Counted from the stretch's first letter, positions 9,280 to 18,828 are shown. The stretch: 64,000 nucleotides of DNA from Kitasatospora herbaricolor (GCF_030813695.1 NZ_JAUSVA010000002.1:8331501-8395500); one strand, 5' to 3'. Numbers and translations: made by a program. The notes: generated from the letters alone by a model not told the origin.

Positions 9280-11339
9280 CCGACCACGTCCGTCTGGAGG
9301 GCCGCGCCAAGGTGACCGGCGCGGCCCGGTACGCCGACGACCGTCGCCCGCCCGGCGCCGTGCACGCCTGCCCGGTGCCGGCCACCGTCGCCCGCGGCGA
9401 GGTCACGGCCGTCGACCCGGGCCCGGCCGACCGGAGCGTGCTCGCCGTCCTGACCCACCTGGACGCGCCGCGGCTCGCCGACGCCGGAGACCCCACGCTG
9501 GCGGTGCTGCAGTCCGCCCGGGTGGCGCACCGAGGCCAGATCGTGGCGCTGGTCGTCGCCGAGACGCCGGAGGCCGCCCGGCACGCCGCCGCGCAGGTGC
9601 GGGTGGAGTACGCCGAGGAGCCGCACGACGTGACACTGGTGGAGGACCACCCGGGCGTCTACGCACCGGAGGAGGCCAACGGGGGCCACCCCGCGGACCG
9701 GGTGCGCGGCGACTTCGGGGCCGCCTACGCCGCCGCCGAGCTGCGGATCGACGCCACCTACCGGATCGGCCCGCTGCACAACCACCCGATGGAGCCGCAC
9801 GCCTCCACCGCCGAATGGCAGGGCGACCGGCTGACCGTCCACGACTCCAGCCAGGGCGGCCACGGGGTCCGCAAGACCCTCGCGACGCTGTTCGGGCTGC
9901 CGGAGGACCAGGTGCTGGTGGTGAACGAGCATGTCGGCGGGGGCTTCGGGTCCAAGGGCACGGCGCGGCCCAACGTGGTGCTGGCCGCCATGGCGGCCCG
10001 GGTGGTCGGGCGGCCGGTCCGGCTCGCCCTGCCGCGGGCGCAGCTGCCCGCGCTGGTCGGCCACCGGGCACCGACCGTGCAGCGGGTGCGGCTGGCGGCC
10101 GGCCGGGACGGGCGGATCGAGGCGTTGGCGCACGAGATCCTGACCAGGTCCTCGACGCTGAAGGAGTTCGTCGAACAGGCGGCGGTGCCCGCCCGGGTGA
10201 TGTACCGCTCCGCCGTCTCCCTGACCACCCACCGGGTGGTGCGGCAGGACGTGCCGACACCGTCGTGGATGCGGGCGCCCGGCGAGGCCCCTGGCATGTT
10301 CGCCCTCGAGTCGGCGATGGACGAGCTGGCGTCGGCCTGCGGGCTGGACCCGGTGGAGCTGCGGCTGCGCAACGAGCCCGAGGTGGAACCGGACAGCGGG
10401 AAGCCGTTCTCCAGCCGCAGCCTGACGGCCTGCCTGCGCGAGGGCGCCCGGCGCTTCGGCTGGGCGGGCCGGGACCCGCGGCCGGGTGTCCGGCGCGAGG
10501 GCCGGCTGCTGGTCGGCACGGGGGTTGCCGCGTCGACCTACCCGGTGCTGATCGCCCCCTCCTCGGCCGAGGTGCGGGCCGAGCCGGACGGCGGGTACCT
10601 GGTCCGGGTGAACGCCGCCGACATCGGGACGGGGGCCCGGACGGTACTGGCCCTGGTCGCCGCCGAGGTGCTCGCCGTGCCGTCGGATCGGGTCCGGATC
10701 GAGGTCGGACGCACCGACCTGCCGTACGGCTCGGTCGCCGGGGGCTCCAGCGGGACCTCGTCCTGGGGCTGGGCGGTGCACGAGGCCGCGACCCGGCTCC
10801 GGGGCCGCCTGGCCGGGGGAGCGCCGGTCCCCGCGCGGGGCCTGTCCGAACGGGCCGACACCCGGGAGCTCGTCGGGCGGGGGACGGAGTTCGCCCGGCA
10901 CGCGTTCGGCGCGCAGTTCGCGGAGGTCCAGGTGGACACCGACAGCGGGGAGGTGCGCCTGCGCCGGCTGCTCGGGGTGTTCGCCGCCGGGCGGATCCTC
11001 AACGTCCGCACGGCGCGCTCACAACTGGTGGGCGGCATGGTGATGGGGGCCTCGATGGCCCTGCTGGAGGAGTCCACGATGGACCCGGGCTTCGGCGACC
11101 ACACGGAGCGCGATCTCGCCTCGTACCACGTGGCGGTGAGCGCGGACGTGCCGGACGTGCAGGCCTACTGGGTCGAGGAGGAGGACACCCACGTCAGCCC
11201 GCTCGGGTCGAAGGGCATCGGGGAGATCGGGATCGTCGGCACGGCCGCGGCCGTCGCCAACGCCGTGCACCACGCGACCGGCCTGCGGGTGCGGGAGCTG
11301 CCGGTGGTCTCCCGGCGCCTGGGGGAGGCGCTGGCCTGA
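9276..11339 (+). CDS. Molybdopterin-binding catalytic subunit of the hydroxylase, PaoC-like
   Basis: 687 residues, last gene of the operon, overlapping the FAD-subunit stop. The N-terminal domain (RLEGRAKVTGAARYADD) and long molybdopterin domains are intact: NEHVGGGFGSKG near 211-222, PSWMRAPGEAPGMFALE near 329-345, GSSGTSSWGW. The catalytic glutamate is in SKGIGEIGIVGTAAA near the C-terminus. Together the three subunits should oxidise aldehydes or N-heterocycles at a Mo=O centre. No cofactor-insertion chaperone (PaoD/XdhC) is in the window. A strong hairpin follows the stop. Confidence 0.93.
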
Positions 11340-11359
11340 CGGGGCGTCCCGGCCCGAAC

Positions 11360-11382
11360 GTGCCCCCCGGGGCGGGGGGCAC
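11360..11382. terminator. Hairpin between convergent genes
   Basis: Perfect 9-bp stem GTGCCCCCC / GGGGGGCAC with a 5-base loop, in the 54 bases between the convergent hydroxylase operon and the pyruvate oxidase gene. It should end transcription from both sides; there is no T-run, which is usual in this group. Confidence 0.7.
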
Positions 11383-11393
11383 GCCGCAGGCCC

Positions 11394-13124
11394 TCACCCC
11401 GCTTGGCCCTTGTGCAGTACCTCCTTCACCTTGGCGACGGCGAATCCCCAGCCCTGCTGGAGCGTCGGCCTGCCGGGGACGGCTAGCTCCCGGGGGTTGG
11501 TGAGCACGTCCAGCAGGACGGGGCCCGGCGTGGCGAAGGCGCGGCGGACGCTCTCCTGGAGGTCGGCGGGGTCGGTGACGCGAATGCCGGTGATCCCGAG
11601 GGCGGTGGCGACGGCTGCGAAGTCGGGGTTGTCCAGCTCGGTCCCGAACTCGGCCAGCCCGGTCTGTTCCTGTTCGAGTTCGACCATGCCCAGCCGGCGG
11701 TTGTCGAAGACCACGAGCTTGACCGGCAGCCGGTACGCCTTGATGGTCATGAGGTCGCCGAGCAGCATGCTCAGGCCGCCGTCGCCGCAGAAGGCGACGA
11801 CCTCCCGGTCCGGTGCCCAGAGCTGGGCGCCGAGGGCCTGCGGCATGGCGTTGGCCATCGAGCCCAGGTTGAAGGAACCGAGCAGGCGCCGCTGCCCGTG
11901 CAGGGTGACGAACCGGGAGAGCCAGACGGTGGCCATGCCGGTGTCGGAGGTGAAGATCGCGTCGTCGCTCGCGCAGGCGTTCACGGCGGCGGCCAGCGCC
12001 TCGGGACGGACGTCGCCGCCGCGGTTGTCCAGAGCACTGCGCAGCCGTCCCAGGCCGTGCTGGTCGTGGCCGGGGTCGGCGAGGCGCCGCTGTCCGACGC
12101 GCCAGTCCTCGAAGCGCCGGCGGGCGGCGTCCAGGTGGGAGCGGTCCTCGGCGGCGTCCAGGTGGGGGAGCAGCGCCTGGAGGGTCGCGCCGACGTCGCC
12201 CGCAAGTCCGGTGTCGATCGGTGTCCGTCGCCCGAGGTTGCTCTCCCGGACATCGATCTGGACGACCTTGCAGCCGGTGGGGTACCAGTCCCGGTAGGGG
12301 AAGTCGGTGCCGAGCATGACCAGGGTGTCGCAGGAGTCCAGCGCGTGGACGGCGGCGGGGTTGCCGATCAGGCCGGTCTGGCCCACCTGGTACGGGTTCT
12401 CCCCCTCGAAGCCCTCCTTGGCCTTGAGGGTGAGGACCATCGGCGCGGCCAGCCGTTCGGCCAGGGTCAAGACCGCGTCACGGGCGTCGCGTGCGCCGCG
12501 GCCGACGAGCAGGGTGACCTTGCCGCCGGCGTTGATGAGGTCGGCGGCCTCGCGGATGCCCGACTCGTCCGGGCGGGTGACGGGGTGGGCGCGGGGGAAG
12601 CGGGCGGGGCGGTCGTCGGTCGCTTCGCGGTCGCCGAGGTCGCCGGGCACCGTGAGGACGGCCACTGCGTTCTCGCTGATCGCCGCTCGCACGGCGGCTT
12701 CGAGCATCCGCGGCATCTGGTCGGGGGAGGTGACGGTCGTCCGGTGGACGGCGACGTCGCGGAAGAGCAGGTCGTTGTCGACCTCCTGGAAGTAGTCGCC
12801 GCCCAGTTCGGCGAGCGGCACCTGTCCGGCGATGGCGAGGACGGGGGTGCGGCTCTTGGCGGCGTCGTAGAGGCCGTTGAGCAGGTGGACGGAGCCGGGG
12901 CCGACGGTGCCCATGCACACGCCCAGGGTCCCCGACAACTGGGACTGGGCGCCTGCGGCGAAGGCGGCGGCCTCCTCGTGGCGGCAGCCGATCCAGTCGA
13001 TGCCCTCGGTGGAGCGGATGGCGTCGGTGAGCGGGTTCAGCGCGTCGCCGACGACGCCGAACACATGGCGCACGCCGAGTTCCTGCAGGGCGTCGACGAT
13101 CACATGGGCGACGGTGCGTGCCAC
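11394..13124 (-). CDS. poxB: Pyruvate oxidase / pyruvate dehydrogenase (quinone), PoxB-like
   Basis: 576 residues, thiamine-diphosphate enzyme. N-terminal PYR domain has GVRHVFGVVGDALNPL and the catalytic-Glu context GCRHEEAAAFAAGAQ; the central domain binds FAD; the C-terminal PP domain has GDGGLSMLLGD followed by the NRR cofactor context (VVFDNRRLG). PoxB decarboxylates pyruvate to acetate and CO2, passing electrons to quinone at the membrane. The GTG start at 13124 is preceded by GGAGGAA at good spacing; longer reading frames upstream are spurious. It lies 62 bases downstream of the FMN protein gene on the same strand and probably shares its transcript. The acetolactate-synthase family is a less likely alternative. 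Confidence 0.9.
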   Translation of the reverse strand: MARTVAHVIVDALQELGVRHVFGVVGDALNPLTDAIRSTEGIDWIGCRHEEAAAFAAGAQSQLSGTLGVCMGTVGPGSVHLLNGLYDAAKSRTPVLAIAGQVPLAELGGDYFQEVDNDLLFRDVAVHRTTVTSPDQMPRMLEAAVRAAISENAVAVLTVPGDLGDREATDDRPARFPRAHPVTRPDESGIREAADLINAGGKVTLLVGRGARDARDAVLTLAERLAAPMVLTLKAKEGFEGENPYQVGQTGLIGNPAAVHALDSCDTLVMLGTDFPYRDWYPTGCKVVQIDVRESNLGRRTPIDTGLAGDVGATLQALLPHLDAAEDRSHLDAARRRFEDWRVGQRRLADPGHDQHGLGRLRSALDNRGGDVRPEALAAAVNACASDDAIFTSDTGMATVWLSRFVTLHGQRRLLGSFNLGSMANAMPQALGAQLWAPDREVVAFCGDGGLSMLLGDLMTIKAYRLPVKLVVFDNRRLGMVELEQEQTGLAEFGTELDNPDFAAVATALGITGIRVTDPADLQESVRRAFATPGPVLLDVLTNPRELAVPGRPTLQQGWGFAVAKVKEVLHKGQAG

Positions 13125-13186
13125 AGGCGGTTCCTCCGGTTCGTTGCGGGGTGGAGAGGCTCGGGGAGTTCGGGCGGGCGCGGCCG

Positions 13187-14770
13187 CTACACCGTGAAGT
13201 GGTCGGGATCGGCTGCGTGCCAGTCCTGAACCCACGCCTCGGGGGCGTCGTCGATCAGCTGTCCCGGGCTGAGTTCCGGGTACAGCTCGGCCCAGGAGCG
13301 GACGGTCTGCGGGTCCGTCCTTCGCTGCAGCATGTGCGGACGCAGCTGGGAGGGGTCGTCGACGCCCATGGCGGCCATGAGCTGCAGGGCGCTCTTGACC
13401 GTCGCCTCCTGGAAGCGGTGCACGCGCCGGGACTTGTCGCCGACGTCCAGGGCGCGGGCCCGGCGGGCGTCCTGGGTGGTCACGCCGGTCGGGCAGGTGT
13501 TGGTGTGGCAGCGCTGCGCCTGGATGCAGCCGACGGCGAACATCATGGCGCGTGCGGCGTTGGTGTAGTCGGCCCCCTGGAGGAGCCGTTTGACCAGGTC
13601 GCTGCCGGTGGCGACCTTGCCGCTGACGCCGATCCGGACGCGGTCGCGCAGCCCGGTCCCCAGCAGGGCGTTGTGGACGGTCAGCAGACCGTCGGTCAGG
13701 GGCATGCCCATGCTGTCGGCGAATTCGAGGGGGGCGGCGCCGGTGCCGCCTTCCGAGCCGTCGACGACGATGAAGTCCGGCGTGACGTCCTCCTCCAGCA
13801 TGGCCTTGCAGACGGCCAGGAACTGGCGGCGGGAGCCGACGCACAGTTTGAAGCCGACCGGCTTGCCGTCGGTCAGTTCACGCATCCGGGCGATGAAGCG
13901 GACGAGTTCCCGTGGGGTGGAGAAGACCTGGTGGTAGGGCGGCGAGACGACGGTTCGGCCCTGCGGCACCCCCCGGACCTCGGCGATCTCGGCGTTGACC
14001 TTCGGGCCGGGCAGCACGCCCCCGATGCCGGGCTTGGCCCCCTGACTGAGCTTCAGGGACACGCACTTGACCTGAGGGTGGGCGGCCTTCGCGGCGAACT
14101 CGGCCTCGTCGAAGGCGCCGTCCTTCGTCCGGCAGCCGAAGTACCCGGTGCCGATCTCCCACACGAGGTCGCCGCCGGGGCGCAGGTGGTACTCGGAGAG
14201 GCCGCCTTCGCCCGTGTCATGGGCGAAACCGCCCAGCGCGGCACCGGTGTTGAGAGCCAGCACCGCATTGGCCGACAGCGATCCGAAGCTCATCGCCGAG
14301 ACGTTGAGCAGCGCCATGTCGTACGGCCGGGTGCAGTCCGGGCCACCGATCCGCACGCGCGGCGGGTCGGAGCGCACCGCGCGCGGGGCCATCGACGGGA
14401 CGAGGAACTCCTGGCCGGCCGCGTACAGGTCGAGTTCGGTGCCGAACGGCTCCTCCGCATCGGTTCCTTCGGCCCGCTCGTACACGATGCTGCGGGTGTC
14501 ACGGTCGAAGGGACGACCGTCGACGTTGCGCTCCACGAAGTACTGCTGCAACTCGGGGCGAACGGCCTCCAGCGCGAACCGCAGATGGCCCAGCACCGGG
14601 TAGTTCCGCAGGACGGAGTGCCGCCGCTGGAGCAGGTCCCGTACGGCCAGGAGGAGCACGGCAGCCGACGGACCGGCCGCCCACCACCACCATGGCGACA
14701 CCAGCACACTCATCGCGACGGCGACCACGGCCGCGCAGCCCAGCAGGGCGACCCAGAATATTCTCAGCAC
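13187..14770 (-). CDS. FMN-binding glutamate-synthase-like membrane protein
   Basis: 527 residues. The first 50 or so form one or two hydrophobic helices (FWVALLGCAAVVAVAMSVL, WWWWAAGPSAAVLLLAV), then a glutamate-synthase FMN-domain barrel: MSFGSLSANAVLALNTGA near 158-175, GGFAHDTGEGGLSEYH, KLSQGAKPGIGGVLPG, DGSEGGTGAAPLEF and CIQAQRCHTNTCPTG with the clustered cysteines. No glutaminase domain is present. Members of this stand-alone family are membrane-tethered oxidoreductases whose substrate is mostly unknown. Start GTG 14770 is tentative; ATG at the second helix is an alternative. First gene of a unit with the pyruvate oxidase. Confidence 0.85.
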   Translation of the reverse strand: MLRIFWVALLGCAAVVAVAMSVLVSPWWWWAAGPSAAVLLLAVRDLLQRRHSVLRNYPVLGHLRFALEAVRPELQQYFVERNVDGRPFDRDTRSIVYERAEGTDAEEPFGTELDLYAAGQEFLVPSMAPRAVRSDPPRVRIGGPDCTRPYDMALLNVSAMSFGSLSANAVLALNTGAALGGFAHDTGEGGLSEYHLRPGGDLVWEIGTGYFGCRTKDGAFDEAEFAAKAAHPQVKCVSLKLSQGAKPGIGGVLPGPKVNAEIAEVRGVPQGRTVVSPPYHQVFSTPRELVRFIARMRELTDGKPVGFKLCVGSRRQFLAVCKAMLEEDVTPDFIVVDGSEGGTGAAPLEFADSMGMPLTDGLLTVHNALLGTGLRDRVRIGVSGKVATGSDLVKRLLQGADYTNAARAMMFAVGCIQAQRCHTNTCPTGVTTQDARRARALDVGDKSRRVHRFQEATVKSALQLMAAMGVDDPSQLRPHMLQRRTDPQTVRSWAELYPELSPGQLIDDAPEAWVQDWHAADPDHFTV

Positions 14771-14890
14771 GATCCGTCGTCTGTCCCCGATCGGGCCCGC
14801 CAAGCCCACCGGCGGGCGGGACGTCGGCCGACGACACCGGCGGAACTCCTCCGGAGCGCACTGCGGCACCTGCCGCAGCCGCACGCGCGT

Positions 14891-14933
14891 ACGGCTGCGG
14901 GCCGCCACCGAGGAGGTGGCGGCCCGCAGCCGT
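14891..14933. terminator. Very strong hairpin after the PRC-barrel gene
   Basis: A perfect 19-bp GC-rich stem (14891-14909 pairs with 14915-14933, loop GAGGA) begins 15 bases past the stop of the minus-strand PRC-barrel gene. It should terminate that gene and insulate the glutamate-synthase-like gene downstream. Confidence 0.8.
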
Positions 14934-14948
14934 GCACGGCGGGTCCGG

Positions 14949-15314
14949 TCAGACGGGGCCGCCGTAGTAGGGGCCGTAGTAGCTCGCGTACGCGTCCCGG
15001 TACAGGCTGTCGGCGGGGTCGTGCTTGTCGGTGTCGTACTCCGGGCTCTCCCGGATCTCTTCCTTGGTGCGGTCCACATGGACCTTCTTCTCGTCCCGGT
15101 CGACCCGCACGACGGTGCCGGCGGGGAGCAGGACGTGCTTGCCGAAGATCCACGGGCCGGTGTCCACCACCAGGTACTGGGAGCCCACGTCCTCGGACAA
15201 CTTGTCGACCTTCCCGATGTGGCCGTCGGTCGCTTCGACGCGGAAGCCGACCAGGTCGGTGCCGGAAACGTGGCCGGACGTGCCGCGGAACTCCCAGATC
15301 TCGATGCCGCTCAT
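14949..15314 (-). CDS. PRC-barrel domain protein
   Basis: 121 residues. PRC-barrel core at about 18-85: DLVGFRVEATDGHIGKVDKL, YLVVDTGPWIFGKHVLLPAG, then VRVDRDEKKVHVDRTKEEI. The tail ends RDAYASYYGPYYGGPV. These small cytosolic beta-barrels are common in stress regulons; no partner is known for this architecture. The start ATG follows GAGGCGGC. It ends just before a strong terminator, so it is probably a single-gene unit. Confidence 0.87.
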   Translation of the reverse strand: MSGIEIWEFRGTSGHVSGTDLVGFRVEATDGHIGKVDKLSEDVGSQYLVVDTGPWIFGKHVLLPAGTVVRVDRDEKKVHVDRTKEEIRESPEYDTDKHDPADSLYRDAYASYYGPYYGGPV

Positions 15315-15474
15315 GCCGCCTCCTCGTGGTGGGTCGTGTCGTGGTGGGTGCGTGGGTCGGCGTCCGAGCGCCGGTCCCGTCGTTCGCGCTCCCCGCTTCG
15401 CGGCTGCCCCGTTCCCGCCCGGTCACACCCCTGGTGCGGATCCGGGAATGTGTGGGGCCCCGCCGGGGGGCCGC

Positions 15475-15891
15475 TCAGGTCCGCCGTGAGCGCCGGCCGC
15501 GGACCCGGCGGTGGCTCCAGGCCAGCAGGACCAGCAGCACGACGCCCGAAAGGATCAGGCTGGAGCCGGTGCCTCGGCCGGCGAAGGGCAGCCACGGCAG
15601 CAGCGCCCACGCCACCCCCGCGCCGAGCAGACCGAGACCGGCCAGCACCGATCCGGCGATCCGCCACCTTGAGGCGACGCCGGCCTCGGCCCCCTGCATC
15701 GCCCGTGCCCGTACCGGCTCGACGTACCGGGCCAGGGCCGGGACGGCTCGGGACAGCAGCAGGCCGGCGAACACCAGCAGCAGCCCGGGGCCGGTAAGCA
15801 CCAGCAGGGCCACGCCCACCAGGACCAGCACGCCTCCGCCGGCCGCCAGGGCCACCCCCGGCGCCGCAGGTGGACCCAGAGGCCCGCGCAC
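15475..15891 (-). CDS. PGPGW-like small membrane protein with overwritten N-terminus
   Basis: 138 residues. Helices with GVLVLVGVALLVLTGPGLLLVFAG match the PGPGW-type transmembrane family; two further hydrophobic segments (GSVLAGLGLLGAGVAWALL, LILSGVVLLVLLAW) and a basic tail RRVRGRRSRRT follow. The first 14 or so codons (from GTG 15891) lie inside a corA remnant read in another frame, so the original start may be the in-frame GTG giving VALAAGGG. Role unknown; probably an envelope protein. Confidence 0.65.
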   Translation of the reverse strand: MRGPLGPPAAPGVALAAGGGVLVLVGVALLVLTGPGLLLVFAGLLLSRAVPALARYVEPVRARAMQGAEAGVASRWRIAGSVLAGLGLLGAGVAWALLPWLPFAGRGTGSSLILSGVVLLVLLAWSHRRVRGRRSRRT

Positions 15892-16040
15892 ACCATGAAC
15901 GTCACGCCCACCACCAGCGGGTACCCGAAGGTCCAGGCGAGTTCCGGCATGTGGTCGAAGTTCATCCCGTAGTTCCCCGCCACCATGGTGGGTACGGCGA
16001 TCAGCGCGGCGGTGGCGCTGATCCGGCGGAGCCGGACATG
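15852..16040 (-). pseudogene. corA: CorA magnesium transporter, C-terminal remnant
   Basis: The minus frame reads VRLRRISATAALIAVPTM then VAGNYGMNFDHMPELAW and GYPLVVGVTFMVCAGLW, the last two transmembrane helices and GMN signature of CorA Mg2+/Co2+ channels (normally about 320-370 residues). Only about 63 residues remain. A stop codon lies about 30 bases upstream in frame and no start codon precedes the first helix. Past LRRRGW the frame runs on into the next gene without the stop that normally ends CorA. I infer a deletion removed the 5' part and joined the 3' end to the PGPGW-like gene. Confidence 0.8.
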
Positions 16041-16230
16041 CCGGCTGCCAGTGCTGAGAGGTCCTTCACGTCACCACCTCGGGCTCTCGGGGATCGGATC
16101 GCCGCTCGTCCGCCCGTCCGGCGCGGCGGCAACCGTGCCGGACGTGGACCCTGGACGGCGGCGTCGCGGTCGGCCCCACGGTCCCGCTGCTGAGACGAGC
16201 CGCCGCGCGGCCGCCGGAACCCCGTTCCGA

Positions 16231-16275
16231 CACCGACGCGCCCACGGACGGAAGGGTCCGTGGGCGGCGTCGGTG
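16231..16275. terminator. Long imperfect hairpin in a divergent spacer
   Basis: Arms CACCGACGC/GCGTCGGTG (16231-16239, 16267-16275) and GCCCACGGAC/GTCCGTGGGC stack with a one-base bulge and a GGAAGG loop. It lies between the corA remnant (minus) and the DUF2071 gene (plus), where no terminator would be expected. The rest of 16041-16440 shows no gene. Confidence 0.55.
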
Positions 16276-16440
16276 ACGCGCTGCCCGGGTCGGGCCGCCG
16301 GCGCGCGGGAGGCGCCGGACACCGCGCCCGGTGCCCGGGATCCCGTGCACGAATGATGCAAGCAGCAGCCGCGTGCCGACCTGAGGAGCATGGGACGTGC
16401 GGGCCGGCCCGCCCGCGTCCTCCGAGCCCAGGAGCAGCCC

Positions 16441-17175
16441 GTGGTCGCCCTCGAACCCGTCAGCGCGGTGCCGCCCCGCGGTACCGGCCGCCCGCTGCTC
16501 TCCCAGTACTGGCGCCACGTGCTCTTCGTGCACTGGCCGGTCAGCCCGGCGGCCGTCGCACCCCTGCTGCCACCGGGCGTCGTGCCGGACGTCTGGAACG
16601 GCACCAGCTGGGTGGGCCTGGTCTCCTTCGGCATGGAGGGCCTCGGCCTCGGCCGCCTCGGGGCCGTCCCCTACTTCGGCTCCTTCACGGAGGTCAACGT
16701 CAGGCTCTACTCGGTGGACGGCCTCGGCCGGCGCGGTGTCGTCTTCCGGTCGCTGGAGTGCGAGCGGCTGCTGCCCGTCCTGGTCGCCCGGGCGGCCTTC
16801 CGGCTGCCCTACCGCTGGGCGTCGGCCCGCCTCGCCGTCGACGACGGCACCGTGGCCGTCACCACCCGTGCCCGCTGCGGCGGGCCCGGCAGCGTGCTCA
16901 CCGCGCGCATCGGGCACCCGCTCGCCCGCCCGGGCCCGCTGGCTGCCTTCCTCACCGCCCGCTGGGGACTGCACGTCGACCGGTTCGGCCGCACCGTCTA
17001 CCTGCCCACCGAGCACCCGCCCTGGCCGCTGCACGAGGCGGAACTCACCTTCCTGGCCGACGGTCTGGTCCAGGCGGCCGGGATCGAGGTCATGGGGCCG
17101 CCGGTCAGCGTCCTGTACTCCCCGGGCGTCCCGGTGCGCTTCGGTGCCGCGCTCCGCTGCCCGCGACCGGCCTGA
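16441..17175 (+). CDS. DUF2071 (YqjF-like) family protein
   Basis: 244 residues, single DUF2071 domain. It shows the family pattern: YWRHVLFVHWPVSPAAVAPLLPPGVV near the start, GTSWVGLVSFGM, then SFTEVNVRLYSVDGLGRRGVVF and a late HEAELTF. Related to acetoacetate-decarboxylase-like folds; biochemical role not established. I prefer GTG 16441 (preceded by AGGAG) to an in-frame ATG at 16390; the 17 extra residues of the longer form are Arg/Gly/Ala-rich. Stand-alone gene. Confidence 0.8.
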   Translation: MVALEPVSAVPPRGTGRPLLSQYWRHVLFVHWPVSPAAVAPLLPPGVVPDVWNGTSWVGLVSFGMEGLGLGRLGAVPYFGSFTEVNVRLYSVDGLGRRGVVFRSLECERLLPVLVARAAFRLPYRWASARLAVDDGTVAVTTRARCGGPGSVLTARIGHPLARPGPLAAFLTARWGLHVDRFGRTVYLPTEHPPWPLHEAELTFLADGLVQAAGIEVMGPPVSVLYSPGVPVRFGAALRCPRPA

Positions 17176-17580
17176 GTGCCCCCACGCGCGGAACGCCCGT
17201 CACTCCACTACGGTCCCCACCCGCCGCAGGGCCCGTGAGTCGTTCCCCTCCCTCGCCCGTCGGAACGCCCGGCCGCCGCGGTCGCTCGGCGGCCGGCATC
17301 CTCGTCGGCCCCACCACCGGCCCCGTCCCGGCGGCGGGGCTCCCACCGTCCCGACCGGCTTCCGCTCCTGGTCCTCGTCGCGCCCGAGGCGGACGACCCG
17401 GGCCGGGGTCGGCCGCGTGCGTGAACACTCCCGGTCCGTCCAGTTCTTCGGGGGGCCGGGACCGACGCCCTGGATATCCTTTCGGCTTCGCCCGCCCCCG
17501 CCGAGCGATCGCGCGCGGTGAGCGTCGCCGGTGGCCGGCGTGCGGCTTCGAGGAACCCCGAGCAACGGAGGACCCGTCCC
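17176..17580. other. 405-base spacer before the alditol oxidase gene
   Basis: No convincing coding frame on either strand. The last 60 bases carry the ribosome binding region of the oxidase (GCAACGGAGGACC). A short AT-richer patch near 17470 (GGATATCCTTT) could be part of a promoter, but I cannot define one. Confidence 0.4.
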
Positions 17581-18828
17581 ATGACAGTGGCCAGGACGAA
17601 CTGGGCCCGGAACATCGCCTTCGGTGCCGAACGGTTCCACCGGCCCGAGTCCGTCGACGAGCTGCGGCGGATCGTCGGTTCGAGCCGGTCGGTCCGCGCT
17701 CTGGGTACCGGCCATTCGTTCAACACCGTCGCGGACACCGAGGGCGATCTCGTCTCGGTGGCCGGTCTGCCACCCGTGATCGACATCGACGAGCGGACCG
17801 CGGGCGTCACCGTGTCGGCGGGCCTGCGGTTCGGGGAGGTCACCGCCGCGGTGGACCGTGCGGGCTTCGCCTTCCACAACCTCGGGTCCCTGCCGCACAT
17901 CTCGATCGCCGGCGCCTGCGCGACCGGCACCCACGGATCCGGTGTCACGAACGGCTGCATCGCCACCGCGGTGCGGTCGCTCGAACTCGTGGCGGCCGAC
18001 GGGACCCTGAGGACGATCGGCCGGGGTGACAGCGGCTTCGCGGGCTCGGTGGTGGCGCTGGGTGCCCTCGGTGTCGTGACCCGGCTGACGCTGGACCTGG
18101 TGCCCGCGTTCGGCCTTCGGCAGTGGGTGTACGAGAACCTGCCGGCCGCCCTGCTGCGCGAGCGCTTCGACGAGGTGCTGGCCGCGGCGTACAGCGTCAG
18201 CCTCTTCACCGACTGGCGGGACGACCGGATCAACCAGGTGTGGCTGAAGAGCACCGGCACCGGGACGGCTCCGGCGACCTGGTTGGACGCCACGCTCGCC
18301 GACGGCCCGCGCCACCCCGTCCCGGGCCTGGAACCCGAGCCCTGCACCGAGCAGCTCGGGGTCATGGGGCCGTGGCACGCCCGACTGCCGCACTTCCGGC
18401 TGGACTTCACACCCAGCAGCGGCGACGAGCTGCAGTCGGAGTACTTCGTGCACCGCTCGGACGCCACGGCCGCCTTCGACGCCCTGGACGCCGTCAGGGA
18501 GCAGATCAGCCCGCCCCTGCAGATCAGCGAGATCCGCACCGTGGCCGGCGACGACCTGTGGCTCAGCCCGGCCTTCGAGCGTGACTGCGTCGCGTTCCAC
18601 TTCACCTGGCACCCGGAGCCCACCGCCGTGCGGGAGGCCGTGCGGGCGGTCGAAGCAGCGTTGGAGCCGTTCGGCGCGCGACCGCACTGGGGCAAGGTCC
18701 ACGGCACCGCGCCGGAGGCGATCCGCGCGCTGTACCCCCGCTTCGAAAGCTTCGGGGAGCTGATGGCCACGTCCGACCCCGCGGGGAAGTTCCGCAACTG
18801 CTACGTCGACCGGCTCTTCCCCCGGTAG
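17581..18828 (+). CDS. aldO: Alditol oxidase (AldO/XyoA type)
   Basis: 415 residues, FAD-dependent, cytosolic. The PCMH-type FAD domain has RALGTGHSFNTVADT near 39-53 and SLPHISIAGACATGTHGSG near 100-118; in AldO the His of the GHSFN motif carries covalent FAD. The substrate domain has the family pattern TDWRDDRINQVWLKS, HPVPGLEPEPCTEQLG, LQSEYFVHR and RPHWGKVHG, close to streptomycete AldO, which oxidises xylitol and sorbitol with O2 to give aldose and H2O2. Start ATG 17581 follows GGAGGACC. It is monocistronic, with a hairpin 28 bases past the stop. Confidence 0.9.
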   Translation: MTVARTNWARNIAFGAERFHRPESVDELRRIVGSSRSVRALGTGHSFNTVADTEGDLVSVAGLPPVIDIDERTAGVTVSAGLRFGEVTAAVDRAGFAFHNLGSLPHISIAGACATGTHGSGVTNGCIATAVRSLELVAADGTLRTIGRGDSGFAGSVVALGALGVVTRLTLDLVPAFGLRQWVYENLPAALLRERFDEVLAAAYSVSLFTDWRDDRINQVWLKSTGTGTAPATWLDATLADGPRHPVPGLEPEPCTEQLGVMGPWHARLPHFRLDFTPSSGDELQSEYFVHRSDATAAFDALDAVREQISPPLQISEIRTVAGDDLWLSPAFERDCVAFHFTWHPEPTAVREAVRAVEAALEPFGARPHWGKVHGTAPEAIRALYPRFESFGELMATSDPAGKFRNCYVDRLFPR

